NCBI GenBank assembly: GCA_902581005.1
Contig: CACHMT010000001.1
Coordinates: 175,271-239,270, forward strand
Length of the DNA stretch: 64,000 nt
Direction of reading: 5' to 3'
From: an uncultured Alphaproteobacteria bacterium
GTDB taxonomy: Bacteria > Pseudomonadota > Alphaproteobacteria > Rhodobacterales > Rhodobacteraceae
Of the stretch, positions 8,617 to 17,730 are shown piece by piece. How positions within the stretch are numbered: position 1 is the stretch's first letter; the number at the start of each line of letters is the position of its first letter. Both the position numbers and the translations under genes were made by a program. The notes below the pieces were generated by a model. It had not been told where the DNA came from. It saw only the letters and a list, made by a program, of their open reading frames with translations, and did not search any database.

Positions 8617-9393
8617 CTATTTGTCTTCGAACTTGGGTGTTCTTTTTTCTATAAAAGCGGACATACCTTCTTTTTTGTCTTCAGTTGAAAAAAGAGCATT
8701 GAAGATTCGCCTTTCAAACAATATACCCTCTGACATTCCAATTTCGAATGAACGATTTATTGATTCCTTAATTCCCATGGTCGACAACATAGACTTTTCT
8801 GCGATTTTATAAGCAACAGCCTTAGCTTCCTTTAAAAGATCCTCAGCAGGAACAACTCTACTGACTAGACCAGACCTTTCAGCCTCTCCAGCATCCATAT
8901 TTCTACCAGTTAGGTGCATCTCCATTGCTTTAGATTTTCCAACAAATTTCGATAGAAGTTGCGTTCCTCCAAAACCCGCCATAACACCTAAATTTATTTC
9001 GGGTTGTCCAAATTTTGCACTGTCTGCAGCTAAGATAAAGTCGCACCTCATTGCAAGCTCACATCCTCCTCCTAGCGCGTATCCAGCTACAGCAGCTATA
9101 ATTGGTTTTCTAGTTGCTTGAATTCTATCTAAATCATTAGAAAAAAAGTTTTTGTAGAACATATCTACAAAAGACTTTGATATCATCTCCTTGATGTCCG
9201 CACCAGCAGCGAAAGCCTTTTCAGAACCAGTTAAAATAATTGTTCTAACAGAATCATTATTGTCTGCATCTGTTAGAGCGCTATTTAGTTCCTCCAACAG
9301 CTTACTGTTTAGAGCGTTCAATGCATTTGGCCTATTGAGTTTTATAATTAAAATAGGTTCTTCATGCTCTATGATGAGCGTCTCGTAAGCCAT
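8617..9393 (-). CDS. Enoyl-CoA hydratase (crotonase family)
   Basis: The 258-residue crotonase begins MAYETLIIEHEEPILI. I chose the ATG at 9391-9393 over an upstream ATG because a GGAG Shine-Dalgarno lies 5 bases before it and this gives the usual family length. The oxyanion-hole segment AFAAGADIKEM and both catalytic glutamates, in GGGCELAM and GQPEINLG, are present, so hydratase activity in fatty-acid or branched-chain acyl-CoA degradation is likely. It hydrates 2-trans-enoyl-CoA to 3-hydroxyacyl-CoA. Its position between mutM and rpsT matches Rhodobacterales gene order. Confidence 0.92.
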   Translation of the reverse strand: MAYETLIIEHEEPILIIKLNRPNALNALNSKLLEELNSALTDADNNDSVRTIILTGSEKAFAAGADIKEMISKSFVDMFYKNFFSNDLDRIQATRKPIIAAVAGYALGGGCELAMRCDFILAADSAKFGQPEINLGVMAGFGGTQLLSKFVGKSKAMEMHLTGRNMDAGEAERSGLVSRVVPAEDLLKEAKAVAYKIAEKSMLSTMGIKESINRSFEIGMSEGILFERRIFNALFSTEDKKEGMSAFIEKRTPKFEDK

Positions 9394-9464
9394 TCGATTC
9401 TCCAAAAAATTAATCTGCACAAACTTTTAATTTTCTTATCAAGATTTATCAAGAAAATAATGAA

Positions 9465-10298
9465 TTACTTCTGACAGGTTGCGCAATAAAATGTACTCCT
9501 CCCACTAATTATAATTTTCCCAACAGCGCCCCGACATTTACCCCGAAAACATGCTTGACCTTCTTTGCCATAAACCTGCAGTTTGTTTTGAAAATATCCT
9601 ACCTCTCCACCAACCTGTCGGAAATCTTTTAAAGTAGTACCACCAAATTTTATCGCCTTATTAAGAACTTTCTTAATTGATGCGACTAGTCTTTCACATT
9701 CAATCAGAGACATTTTTTTGCCAATCCTAGTCGGTTTGATTCGACAATCCCACAAAGCCTCACTCACATATATGTTTCCCAAGCCAGCTACAACTTTCTG
9801 ATCCATTAAAATATTTTTTAAAGATCTTGAAGAGTTTTTGATTTTGGACCACAGATGTTGTTTATCAAATTTTTTGGAAAGAGGTTCTATTCCTATATAT
9901 TTGAACCTTTGATAATCTGCATAGTCACCTTCTATAATTTCAATAAAACCAAACCTTCGGGGATCATTATATATAAGCAGGAATTGATTATCGAATGATA
10001 TTATCAGATGATCGTGTTTCTTTGGTTTATATTTGTTTTTACTTTCTCTACTTAAGTTTATCCTTCCTGACATCCCCAGATGTAGGACTATTGTTGTTTT
10101 ATTACTTAGAAAAAAAAGAAGATATTTTGATCGCCTACCAACTCCTAGAACTCGTTTTTTGAGGATCAATTTTTCAAAGTTCTCTTCGATAGGGAACCTT
10201 AGGTCTCGTCTAAATATTTTAGTTGAGATGATGGCACTACCTAAAACTGTCTTTTCTATACCTAATTTAACTGTTTCTATTTCTGGAAGTTCTGGCAA
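9465..10298 (-). CDS. mutM: Formamidopyrimidine-DNA glycosylase
   Basis: The 277-residue base-excision enzyme removes 8-oxoguanine and formamidopyrimidines. It starts MPELPEIET with the catalytic Pro2 and Glu3, has the helix-two-turn-helix region LKNILMDQKVVAGLGNIY, and ends in a zinc finger with CFRGKC then GRSTFYCATCQ. The first Cys pair is spaced by four residues, as in other alphaproteobacterial MutM. It is divergent from xseB across an 81-bp gap that should hold both promoters. Confidence 0.96.
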   Translation of the reverse strand: MPELPEIETVKLGIEKTVLGSAIISTKIFRRDLRFPIEENFEKLILKKRVLGVGRRSKYLLFFLSNKTTIVLHLGMSGRINLSRESKNKYKPKKHDHLIISFDNQFLLIYNDPRRFGFIEIIEGDYADYQRFKYIGIEPLSKKFDKQHLWSKIKNSSRSLKNILMDQKVVAGLGNIYVSEALWDCRIKPTRIGKKMSLIECERLVASIKKVLNKAIKFGGTTLKDFRQVGGEVGYFQNKLQVYGKEGQACFRGKCRGAVGKIIISGRSTFYCATCQK

Positions 10299-10379
10299 AA
10301 ATCTATTTATAAAAATGAACTAGCTATTGATCTAAAAGACTATACTATAGATCAGTACAAAAATATCATTAGATTTATT

Positions 10380-10625
10380 ATGCTTACAGAAGAAGAGATA
10401 AAAGGCCTTAAATTTGAAGAGGGGCTGAAGAAATTAGAAGAGTTGGTTACTCATCTAGACGATGGCAATTTAAGCTTAGAAGAATCAATTTCTTATTACG
10501 AAATAGGGATTAAACTGAAAAGCCATTGCGAAAAACTTTTGAAGACAGCAGAATTGAAAATTTTAAAAGTATCTGACAAAGAGAAGTTTATAACGGAAGA
10601 CTTAAGAGCAGACGATAATGAATAA
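10380..10625 (+). CDS. xseB: Exodeoxyribonuclease VII small subunit
   Basis: The 81-residue protein has the XseB signature LKFEEGLKKLEELV followed by LDDGNLSLEESISYYEIG, a helical hairpin that binds several copies to XseA to form the single-strand exonuclease VII. Length is normal. xseA is not in the window. The start ATG has no clear Shine-Dalgarno; a TATACT element at 10341-10346 lies about 35 bases upstream and could be a -10. It overlaps ispA by 8 bp, the common xseB-ispA pairing. Confidence 0.93.
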   Translation: MLTEEEIKGLKFEEGLKKLEELVTHLDDGNLSLEESISYYEIGIKLKSHCEKLLKTAELKILKVSDKEKFITEDLRADDNE

Positions 10626-11523
10626 ACCCTATAGTGAGTTCGACGAGACTTACTTCAAAACAATGCTCGAAAATAATGCACTTTATTTTAATCAACATTT
10701 AAAAAAATTTTTAAAAACAAAGAATTTTGGAATATTAAAAAAACCAATTGAGTATTCGATTTTGGGGCAAGGAAAAAGATTAAGGCCGTTGCTGTGTATG
10801 GAAACGTCAAAGGTTTTCAATATTTCAAATGAAGTGGCTATATTCTGTGCTATCGCAATTGAATGCATTCATACGTACTCTCTTGTGCATGATGATCTTC
10901 CATCTATGGACGATGATGATTTGAGAAGGGGTCAACTAACTATCCATAAGAAATGGAATGAGGCAACTGCCATTTTAGTTGGAGATGCACTACAAAGTTT
11001 GGGTTTTGAAGCACTGAGTGGACATAAATTTAAAGTTACCGATAAAGTAAAAAATAAATTGATTTTGAGTTTAGCCAAAAATTCTGGGGCTTCTGGTATG
11101 GTATTAGGTCAAGCATTAGATATAGACGCCGAGACTTCCCAAAAGGAGCTTAAAATAAATGAGATTTCGAAAATACAAGAATATAAAACTGGGAAGTTGA
11201 TATCCTGGTCCTGCGAAGTTGGACCGATTATAGCGGAAGAAAACACTGAGCCCTTCTCCTTATACGCCGCTAAAATAGGTTTAGCTTTTCAAATTATTGA
11301 CGACATCTTGGATGTTACTAGTTCTTCCAAAACGTTAGGAAAAAATGTAGGTAAAGATATGGACAAAAATAAGGCCACTTTTGTTTCAAAACTAGGTCTT
11401 GATAATTCAAAAAAGAAAGCATTAGAGCTAGTATCTGAAGCTTGTGAAGCTATTTCAGGTTTTAAAGATCGATCAAGAAATCTTTGTCAAATCGCTAACT
11501 TTATTGTAAGTAGGCGATTTTAA
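10618..11523 (+). CDS. ispA: Polyprenyl synthetase, probable farnesyl diphosphate synthase
   Basis: The 301-residue enzyme condenses IPP with DMAPP and GPP to farnesyl diphosphate for quinones and undecaprenyl phosphate. The first aspartate-rich motif is DDLPSMD followed by DDLRRG, and the second is DDILD. GQGKRLRP near residue 50 is the IPP-binding block. Length fits short-chain synthases. It is translationally coupled to xseB by an 8-bp overlap. The dxs gene that often follows in this cluster is absent; the next gene, asd, is on the opposite strand 31 bp away. Confidence 0.93.
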   Translation: MNKPYSEFDETYFKTMLENNALYFNQHLKKFLKTKNFGILKKPIEYSILGQGKRLRPLLCMETSKVFNISNEVAIFCAIAIECIHTYSLVHDDLPSMDDDDLRRGQLTIHKKWNEATAILVGDALQSLGFEALSGHKFKVTDKVKNKLILSLAKNSGASGMVLGQALDIDAETSQKELKINEISKIQEYKTGKLISWSCEVGPIIAEENTEPFSLYAAKIGLAFQIIDDILDVTSSSKTLGKNVGKDMDKNKATFVSKLGLDNSKKKALELVSEACEAISGFKDRSRNLCQIANFIVSRRF

Positions 11524-11554
11524 CTTTTGACTGAAAAATTTAGAGAACCAATCA

Positions 11555-12577
11555 TTATTCCTTTTTTAGAATTTTATTTCCTAATAACTCGGCGATTTGT
11601 ACTGCATTTAGAGCAGCGCCTTTTCTAAGGTTATCAGATACACACCATAAATTCAGACCATTCTCCGTTGTAGAATCTTGTCTTATTCGGCTAATAAAAG
11701 TCGCATAATCGCCTGCACACTCTATTGGCGTTGTGTAACCTCCTTCTTCTCTTTTGTCTACGACAATTATTCCTGGAGATTGTCTCAAAATTTCTCTGGC
11801 TTCTTCTTCATCTAAAAAATCTTCAAATTCTATATTTACTGCCTCGGAGTGGCCCACAAATACCGGCACCCTGACACATGTTGCTGTCAATTTTATCTTC
11901 TTATCTAAAATCTTCTTTGTTTCAGCAACCATTTTCCACTCCTCTTTTGTCTGCCCGTCATCGAGAAACACATCTATTTGAGGAATTACATTAAAAGCGA
12001 TTTGTTTGGGATAAGCTTTTGGATCTACTTCCTGACCCGGCACGTATAAACCTTTTGTTTGAGCCCACAGCTCGTCCATTGCTTCCTTACCCGAGCCTGA
12101 AACTGATTGAAAAGTTGTTACCACGACTCTTTTTATTTGTGCTCTATCGTGTAATGGTTTTAATGCTACAACCAATTGGGCGGTTGAACAGTTAGGGTTT
12201 GAAATAATATTCCTTTTATCGAAATTTTGTATCTCCTCAGGATTAACCTCAGGGACTATTAGAGGGACATCTGGATGGTAACGAAAAAGAGATGAATTGT
12301 CTATCACTATACAGTCACTTTCAGTCGCTTTTTTAACATATTTTTTTGTTGCTTCTGAGCCAACTGCAAAAAGGGCGATATCAATTCCATTAAAATCAAA
12401 AGTATCCAAATCTTTAGTCTTTAGAACTTTATCTCCAAACGAACATTCGGTCCCCAAAGATCTTCTACTGGCTAAAGCAGTCAGCTCATCCACTGGGAAC
12501 AGGCGCTCAGCCAAAATATTAAGCATTTCCCTTCCTACGTTACCAGTGGCACCGCAAACAGCAATGTTATATCCCAT
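11555..12577 (-). CDS. asd: Aspartate-semialdehyde dehydrogenase
   Basis: The 340-residue enzyme reduces aspartyl phosphate to aspartate semialdehyde with NADPH, on the route to lysine, diaminopimelate, methionine and threonine. It has the N-terminal GATGNVGREML nucleotide loop, the catalytic Cys in SNPNCSTAQ (about residue 132) and the conserved VSGSGKEAMDEL region. Length is normal. It follows the crotonase gene on the same strand with an 11-bp gap, so the two may share a transcript even though their functions are unrelated. Confidence 0.96.
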   Translation of the reverse strand: MGYNIAVCGATGNVGREMLNILAERLFPVDELTALASRRSLGTECSFGDKVLKTKDLDTFDFNGIDIALFAVGSEATKKYVKKATESDCIVIDNSSLFRYHPDVPLIVPEVNPEEIQNFDKRNIISNPNCSTAQLVVALKPLHDRAQIKRVVVTTFQSVSGSGKEAMDELWAQTKGLYVPGQEVDPKAYPKQIAFNVIPQIDVFLDDGQTKEEWKMVAETKKILDKKIKLTATCVRVPVFVGHSEAVNIEFEDFLDEEEAREILRQSPGIIVVDKREEGGYTTPIECAGDYATFISRIRQDSTTENGLNLWCVSDNLRKGAALNAVQIAELLGNKILKKE

Positions 12578-12588
12578 ACTTTTCCTTT

Positions 12589-13482
12589 TTAATTTTTTGA
12601 AAAGTGATCTTTTAGCTTTGGTAATTCAGCAAAATTGCCTTCGGTCTTATCTTTATAGGATCGAAATCCTTCCATCAACTCAGATTGGCTCAGCATCGAT
12701 GCGTTCCACATATTAATCCAATCCAATCCCTCATCAATGGTATGGTCACGCGCAAAGTCAATAACTTTCTTACAACCAAAAACAGCAGCCGGAGAATTAG
12801 AAGCTATTTCTTTAGCAATCTCTAATGCGCCTTCGATAAGAGCTTCATGACTGTCATATAATCTATTTACAAAACCATAATCTTTAGCTTCTTGAGCAGA
12901 AAAATTTCTTCCTGTAAACGCTAATTCCTTAACAATACCTTCAGGGAGTAATTTTACAATTCTAGGGAATGTACCCACATCTGCTACCATCCCAATTTTT
13001 GTCTCTCTTATTGAAAAAAAAGCATCGTTCGTTGCTAATCGTATATCTGCGGAACAGATTAGATCCACACCTCCGCCTATACAGCCACCCTGTATTGCAC
13101 AAATAACGGGAATTCTAGCTTTTTGTAATGATGAAATAGAGTCTTGTAAGAAAGACAGAAAGTTCATGAAGTTTTGAGGCGTTTGCAGCTCTTTTTCATT
13201 CTTTTTATTTGTAGTAGAGCTAGAAAAAACGTCTTGACCAAATAGGCTTAAATCCAAACCGGCTGAAAATATGGGGCCAGTTGAAGATAGAACAATACAT
13301 CTCGCACTGGAATTTCTATCAATGTCTCCAATTATCCTTGGTAGATCTCTCCAAAAATCCCAGTTCATAGCATTTCTTTTCTCAGGCCTGTTAAGCTTTA
13401 CGTGAGCAACATGGCCAAGCAATTGAATATTAAAGTAATTTGATTGATATTGGTCTTGGTCAGCGACTTGTAGATTGTTCAT
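12589..13482 (-). CDS. Crotonase family protein, probable dienoyl-CoA isomerase
   Basis: I start the gene at the ATG at 13480-13482 (297 residues) because AAGGTGG lies about 8 bases upstream; an in-frame GTG at 13494 overlaps that Shine-Dalgarno. The core resembles eukaryotic ECH1: GPIFSAGLDLSLF for the oxyanion hole, GGCIGGGVDLICSADIRLA, then FFSIRETKIGMVADVGT, which carries Glu and Asp at the isomerase positions in place of the two hydratase glutamates. The C-terminal DWINMWNASML also matches. It would move double bonds in 3,5-dienoyl-CoA during unsaturated fatty-acid degradation. The assignment within the superfamily is moderately secure. Confidence 0.8.
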   Translation of the reverse strand: MNNLQVADQDQYQSNYFNIQLLGHVAHVKLNRPEKRNAMNWDFWRDLPRIIGDIDRNSSARCIVLSSTGPIFSAGLDLSLFGQDVFSSSTTNKKNEKELQTPQNFMNFLSFLQDSISSLQKARIPVICAIQGGCIGGGVDLICSADIRLATNDAFFSIRETKIGMVADVGTFPRIVKLLPEGIVKELAFTGRNFSAQEAKDYGFVNRLYDSHEALIEGALEIAKEIASNSPAAVFGCKKVIDFARDHTIDEGLDWINMWNASMLSQSELMEGFRSYKDKTEGNFAELPKLKDHFSKN

Positions 13483-13521
13483 TTTATATCCCACCTTTCC
13501 ATTCTGATTTAAGTATAATCC

Positions 13522-14400
13522 CTAAGCATAAGATTTAAAGTCTTTAATAAGGGAAATAAGTTTATCGGGTTGCTCCATTGGAAAAAAGTGTGTTCCTCCT
13601 TCAATTATCTCCAATTTTTTTAAATTATAAAGTCGCTTGAATGACGATAGGGAAGCCGTTGTACTTCCGATTTCTGAAACCAAAAGAACAATGGGAACAC
13701 TGGTTTCTTTTATTATTTTTGGAGTTGCTACGATTTCCGTATTTTTAAAACTTGCTGCCTCTATTGCTGGATGACATGTCAAATAGACGCCTTCCTTATC
13801 GCTTCTTGTTCCACCCAACAGATAATCTTCCAAAAAACCCTCTTCCCAAGTACTGAAAATCCCTCTGCCGGTATAAGAGTTTAATACTGTCTCAAAACTA
13901 TCCCACCTGTCTCTCTTCTTCAGAGCCTGCTTTGTAAGTTTTAATGTACTAGAGTCATATCCAAAAGGACCAAGATACTTAGTTAAATATTGATAATGGT
14001 AATTTATTACCACAGGATCCGCTAATATTAATCCAGATATTTTCTCCTCAATATATTTACTAACCATAAGACTTAATGACCCTCCTATTGAATGCCCACC
14101 TAAAAGAATTTTACGCTTATGTTTTTTGTTTAATTCCATTATCAAAGCTTCCAAATCATAGGAGTTTCCTAAAACAGGGTTCACCTTATTATAAAAAGCT
14201 CCTTTTTCAGTCATGCCATACCCTGGCGCGTCCCAAGCATATACATTGAAATCTCTAGTTAATTTACGTAGGAGTCTATTATATGTTTGGCCATTAAAGC
14301 CATTAGCATGCGCCCAATGCAGTATGGGGGCATTTGCTGGACCTTTCCAGAAGCACACAGCAAAATCACCTCTATCTGTTTTTATTGTTAATCTTTTCAT
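13522..14400 (-). CDS. Alpha/beta hydrolase
   Basis: The 292-residue protein has the alpha/beta-hydrolase fold order: oxyanion-region HWAHANGFNG (28-37), the nucleophile elbow GGHSIGGS with Ser104, and the C-terminal GGTHFFPMEQP with the likely catalytic His271. The acid is probably the Glu or Asp near VSEIG (about residue 237). No signal peptide is visible, so it is cytoplasmic. It lies 39 bp upstream of the dienoyl-CoA-isomerase-like gene on the same strand. The substrate is unknown; esters or acyl-CoA thioesters are plausible. Confidence 0.84.
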   Translation of the reverse strand: MKRLTIKTDRGDFAVCFWKGPANAPILHWAHANGFNGQTYNRLLRKLTRDFNVYAWDAPGYGMTEKGAFYNKVNPVLGNSYDLEALIMELNKKHKRKILLGGHSIGGSLSLMVSKYIEEKISGLILADPVVINYHYQYLTKYLGPFGYDSSTLKLTKQALKKRDRWDSFETVLNSYTGRGIFSTWEEGFLEDYLLGGTRSDKEGVYLTCHPAIEAASFKNTEIVATPKIIKETSVPIVLLVSEIGSTTASLSSFKRLYNLKKLEIIEGGTHFFPMEQPDKLISLIKDFKSYA

Positions 14401-14452
14401 TAGTTACAAAAATTTTATTTGTTAACACTTTATTGAACTATATAACTAGATA

Positions 14453-15907
14453 ATGCAATATGAATTAGAGACTACTGACGTTTCTCTTGACTTATTCGGA
14501 TCAGCAAAATCAAAACTGATCGATAAAAGAATTACTAAAAATAGAGAAACACCCTTCCTGTTGATGCTAAGAGCAGCTACATCTGCAAAAAAATTTTTAG
14601 TAAGCAGAAAAGCTAAATCAATAACAATTTTCGTAGGCAAGGGAAATAATGGTGAAGATGGGCTCTGCTTAGCAGCTCTTTTAAAAATAGAAAATATCAA
14701 GACACACGTAATTGACCTGGAGTATGAAAGTCGTCCTGAAAGTCAAGCCTACAAATTATGCATTGATCTAGGGATCATGATTGAAAGATTTAATATAAAC
14801 AAAATACCAAGTTCTGAATGGTATGTTGATGGGGTCTTTGGGATCGGTTTAAATAGAGATTTACAAGGCAATTATCTAAAAGCCATAAATTATCTTCAAT
14901 GTTCACAATCAAAAAAAATCTTATCTTTAGATTTGCCTAGCGGCCTTGATGGCTCCAAGGGAATAATTTTTAATATTGCTGTTAAAGCAACAGCAACTAT
15001 TACATTTCTTACATTGAAGCCAGGGCTTTTTATCGATAAAGCTTGTGATTACACGGGGGTTATTTATTTCGATAACTTGGGCATGAGTAAGTTGGGCTAC
15101 AAGCCTGACATGAAGGCCATTAGTAAAGAAACCATCCATATATCCGACTTATCTCGATCGGCGCATAAAGGGGAAAGAGGTTCAATACTTTGCCTCGGCG
15201 GTTCAAAATCAATGGAGGGGGCTGGAATTCTAGCTGGCATATCCGCCTTGCGTTCTGGTGGTGGCAAAATATTTTGGGCATCAAACACAGACAAATTGCA
15301 AAGACCACCTGAGCTTATTCATATAGATCCGACTATCGATAGCTTTAAAGCTGCGATAGACAAAAACATGAGTACCGCCATTATTGGACCTGGTTTAGGT
15401 AGAAAATTTGATAAAGAAATTGAGTTTTTATGGAATAGTAAATTTAATATTGTTCTAGACGCTGATGGATTGGATTGGTTATCCAGAAAAAAACCAAAGA
15501 AGAGAGCAGCAGCCTGGGTGGGTACTCCTCATATTGGTGAGATGCAAAAGCTTCTAAAAGACGACTTCTCAGATAAATGGTCCAACATTACTAAGCTTAA
15601 AAAGCACTATGGTGGCGATTGGATACTAAAGGGTCCTGGAACTCTTGTTTCAGAAGATAGCAATATATGGCTTAATTTGTATTCTAATGGTTGGCTTGGA
15701 ACAGCCGGCATGGGAGACGTTCTAGCAGGAATTATTGCAGGTCTATGGGCTTCTGGGTCAAAGTCACCTTATAGAAGTGCAGTGTATTTACAGACGCAGT
15801 GCGCAAAAAACTTCCTGCGATTAAATAATGGTGCAGGCCTAACGGCTAGCAACATTTCGGAATTGATAGGACCTTGTATTGGCCACTATTTTCAAAATGA
15901 ACTTTAA
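14453..15907 (+). CDS. nnrD: Bifunctional NAD(P)HX epimerase/dehydratase
   Basis: The 484-residue protein joins an N-terminal NnrE epimerase (YjeF_N) and a C-terminal ADP-dependent NnrD dehydratase, which together repair hydrated NAD(P)H. The epimerase loop reads GNNGEDG (64-70), where most family members have GNNGGDG. The dehydratase shows GERGSILCLGGS, GPGLG, DADGL, TPHIGE and the conserved NGWLGTAGMGDVLAGI catalytic and phosphate-binding segment. It starts 52 bp from the divergent hydrolase gene. No glnB-glnA pair follows, which is the usual alphaproteobacterial neighbour. Confidence 0.92.
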   Translation: MQYELETTDVSLDLFGSAKSKLIDKRITKNRETPFLLMLRAATSAKKFLVSRKAKSITIFVGKGNNGEDGLCLAALLKIENIKTHVIDLEYESRPESQAYKLCIDLGIMIERFNINKIPSSEWYVDGVFGIGLNRDLQGNYLKAINYLQCSQSKKILSLDLPSGLDGSKGIIFNIAVKATATITFLTLKPGLFIDKACDYTGVIYFDNLGMSKLGYKPDMKAISKETIHISDLSRSAHKGERGSILCLGGSKSMEGAGILAGISALRSGGGKIFWASNTDKLQRPPELIHIDPTIDSFKAAIDKNMSTAIIGPGLGRKFDKEIEFLWNSKFNIVLDADGLDWLSRKKPKKRAAAWVGTPHIGEMQKLLKDDFSDKWSNITKLKKHYGGDWILKGPGTLVSEDSNIWLNLYSNGWLGTAGMGDVLAGIIAGLWASGSKSPYRSAVYLQTQCAKNFLRLNNGAGLTASNISELIGPCIGHYFQNEL

Positions 15908-16205
15908 TAGGGTTTTTTTGATAGGCCTGTCGATACTTTAATTATAAGGTGGTATTGAGATGCCTTTAGAATTTAACGCGTCTACTTTAGCAGCCCTTCT
16001 CGTAAAAGCTCCGAGCTATTCCGTATTACCCATTTTGTCAAATTCATTGGTTGCTTCGTACATATAATATAATTGTCATTTTTGCATTACCTAGGTGTAG
16101 TCTTACAGTATTGGTTGCAATTACACTCGTGATTCCTACATAATAATTTTTTATAAAGCGGCTGATTACAGTTCAAAATTTTAAAATCTTTTACGTGGTA
16201 ATAAA
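15908..16205 (+). other. 298-bp gap after nnrD, no firm gene
   Basis: This is the longest stretch without a confident gene. It holds one short reading frame with a good ribosome binding site (listed separately), scattered AT-rich segments, and a weak inverted pair GTGTAG / TTACAC around 16095-16125. I see no tRNA, riboswitch or strong promoter. In related genomes glnB and glnA often follow nnrD, so this could be the scar of their loss, but no glnB-like protein can be read in any frame. Confidence 0.4.
15960..16067 (+). CDS. Possible 35-residue small protein
   Basis: An ATG at 15960 follows AAGGTGG with a 7-base spacing, the best Shine-Dalgarno in this gap. The frame runs 35 codons to TAA, beginning MPLEFNASTLAALL and ending in a Ser/Leu-rich tail. 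It has no charged C-terminus, no clear transmembrane segment and no family I recognise. A short open frame could arise by chance here; the ribosome binding site is the only real support. Confidence 0.22.
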   Translation: MPLEFNASTLAALLVKAPSYSVLPILSNSLVASYI

Positions 16206-16973
16206 ATGTCTGAAAATAATTCAAGTGGTATAGGGATCAATAATTTAAGGGATATAGGAGGAAAAAAAACATCTGAAAACAAAACTATAAAAAAGAATTT
16301 ATTTTTAAGGTGCGCGGCTCCAACGGAGTGGAATGACAGTGTTAAAAATCAAATTTTGGGGCTTAAAAAACCTCTGATCATAGATTTCAGAGGCGTTCAG
16401 GAAGAAAAAAATAACCCAACTAGGATTCCAAAAGAATTTTTAAGCAAAAGAGTGCACCTACCAATTGAACCAAAAGTAACGGATCTGTTAAGGAGGTTAA
16501 ATAAAATCGAGAAATCAAAAACGACAGAAATAAACAAAATTTTCCAAAATGCATATAGGAAATATACAATTGACAACATTCAAACTTTTGAAGAGTTTTT
16601 TAAAATATTATTTGATAACCCAGGCTCTACGATAATGTTTCACTGTACAGCGGGGAAGGACCGAACCGGGTTTGCGTCAGCCTTAATTTTATTGCTCTTC
16701 GGTGTAAAAAACAAAATAATCATAGATGATTACTTACTCTCAAATAAAACATATGAACCTACCCAGAAGGTTAGAGGTGAAGTAAAAAAAATTGGTGTTA
16801 AACAACTTTTGAGGGTTGATGAAAGTTGGTTGAATGCTGGACTAGAAGAGTTTTCAGAAAGAGTTGGGAATATTAGAGATTTTTGTACTAACATAATAAA
16901 TGGTGAAAATAGGCTCAAGGAATATTTAGACTATTGCCAGAATTTAGGAGAGCAGACTTATGTCGATAATTGA
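16206..16973 (+). CDS. Tyrosine-protein phosphatase, IphP type
   Basis: The 255-residue protein has the N-terminal NLRDIGG motif of bacterial IphP-like dual-specificity phosphatases and the P-loop HCTAGKDRTG with catalytic Cys147 and Arg153 of the C-x5-R signature. No signal peptide is visible. It would hydrolyse phosphotyrosine or possibly phosphoinositide or sugar phosphates; this class is promiscuous. Its 3' end overlaps the KduD-like dehydrogenase gene by 14 bp, so the two are almost certainly made together, and a small-molecule phosphate substrate in sugar-acid metabolism is a reasonable alternative to a protein substrate. Confidence 0.88.
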   Translation: MSENNSSGIGINNLRDIGGKKTSENKTIKKNLFLRCAAPTEWNDSVKNQILGLKKPLIIDFRGVQEEKNNPTRIPKEFLSKRVHLPIEPKVTDLLRRLNKIEKSKTTEINKIFQNAYRKYTIDNIQTFEEFFKILFDNPGSTIMFHCTAGKDRTGFASALILLLFGVKNKIIIDDYLLSNKTYEPTQKVRGEVKKIGVKQLLRVDESWLNAGLEEFSERVGNIRDFCTNIINGENRLKEYLDYCQNLGEQTYVDN

Positions 16974-17727
16974 AAAATTTAAGCTTGATGGGAAGACGGC
17001 TTTAGTCACAGGGTGCAGTAAAGGAATAGGGTTTGGTATTGCCAAAGGCCTAGCAGAAGCAGGAGCTGATATAATTGGTGTCAGTTCTACATTAGATATA
17101 GGTAGTGAGATAGAAAAATATGTTGAGTCGATCGGTAGAAGGTTTCATTGCTTTAGCTGTGACTTTTCTCAACGACAGAATACGCATAATTTTTTACAGG
17201 AACTTGGTGAGAATAATTTAGAGCCAAATATTCTTGTGAGTAATGCAGGTTCTTTAATTAGAACTGAGCTGAATGAACATAATGATGCCCATTGGGATAG
17301 AATACTAGAAATCAATTTATCGTCTCAGTTTGTTCTTGCAAGAGAACTTAGTTCAAAAATGATTGAAAGAGGCTGGGGTAAAATTATTTTTACAGCATCA
17401 ATCTTATCTCATCAGGGTGGTTTATTTGTTCCTAGCTATACAGCTTCTAAAGGTGGAATTGCGCAACTTACAAAAGCTCTATCAAATGAACTGGCAGATA
17501 AGGGAATAAATGTAAATTCCATCGCCCCAGGTTACGTTGTCACTGATATTACTACCGCTCTTCGTCAAGATAAAAATAGGTCAGCTGACCTAATGGCGAG
17601 GATACCTATGAAAAGATGGGGTACAATAGACGATATGGCAGGAGCTGCTGTTTACTTAGCTTCCGATGCATCAGACTATGTGAATGGGGAACTATTAAAT
17701 GTAGACGGTGGTTGGATGGGCAGATAG
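16960..17727 (+). CDS. SDR dehydrogenase, KduD-like
   Basis: The 255-residue short-chain dehydrogenase has TGCSKGIG for the NAD loop (17-24), SNAG (94-97) and the catalytic Ser147, Tyr160 and Lys164 in SYTASKGG. It aligns along its length with 2-dehydro-3-deoxy-D-gluconate 5-dehydrogenase KduD, sharing LSHQGGLFVPSYTASK, VNSIAPGYV and the ending ASDYVNGELLNVDGGW. KduD acts in pectin and uronate breakdown. No other pectin or uronate genes are nearby, so the true substrate may be another sugar acid. It ends 3 bp from the convergent leuB. Confidence 0.85.
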   Translation: MSIIEKFKLDGKTALVTGCSKGIGFGIAKGLAEAGADIIGVSSTLDIGSEIEKYVESIGRRFHCFSCDFSQRQNTHNFLQELGENNLEPNILVSNAGSLIRTELNEHNDAHWDRILEINLSSQFVLARELSSKMIERGWGKIIFTASILSHQGGLFVPSYTASKGGIAQLTKALSNELADKGINVNSIAPGYVVTDITTALRQDKNRSADLMARIPMKRWGTIDDMAGAAVYLASDASDYVNGELLNVDGGWMGR

Positions 17728-17730
17728 CTA

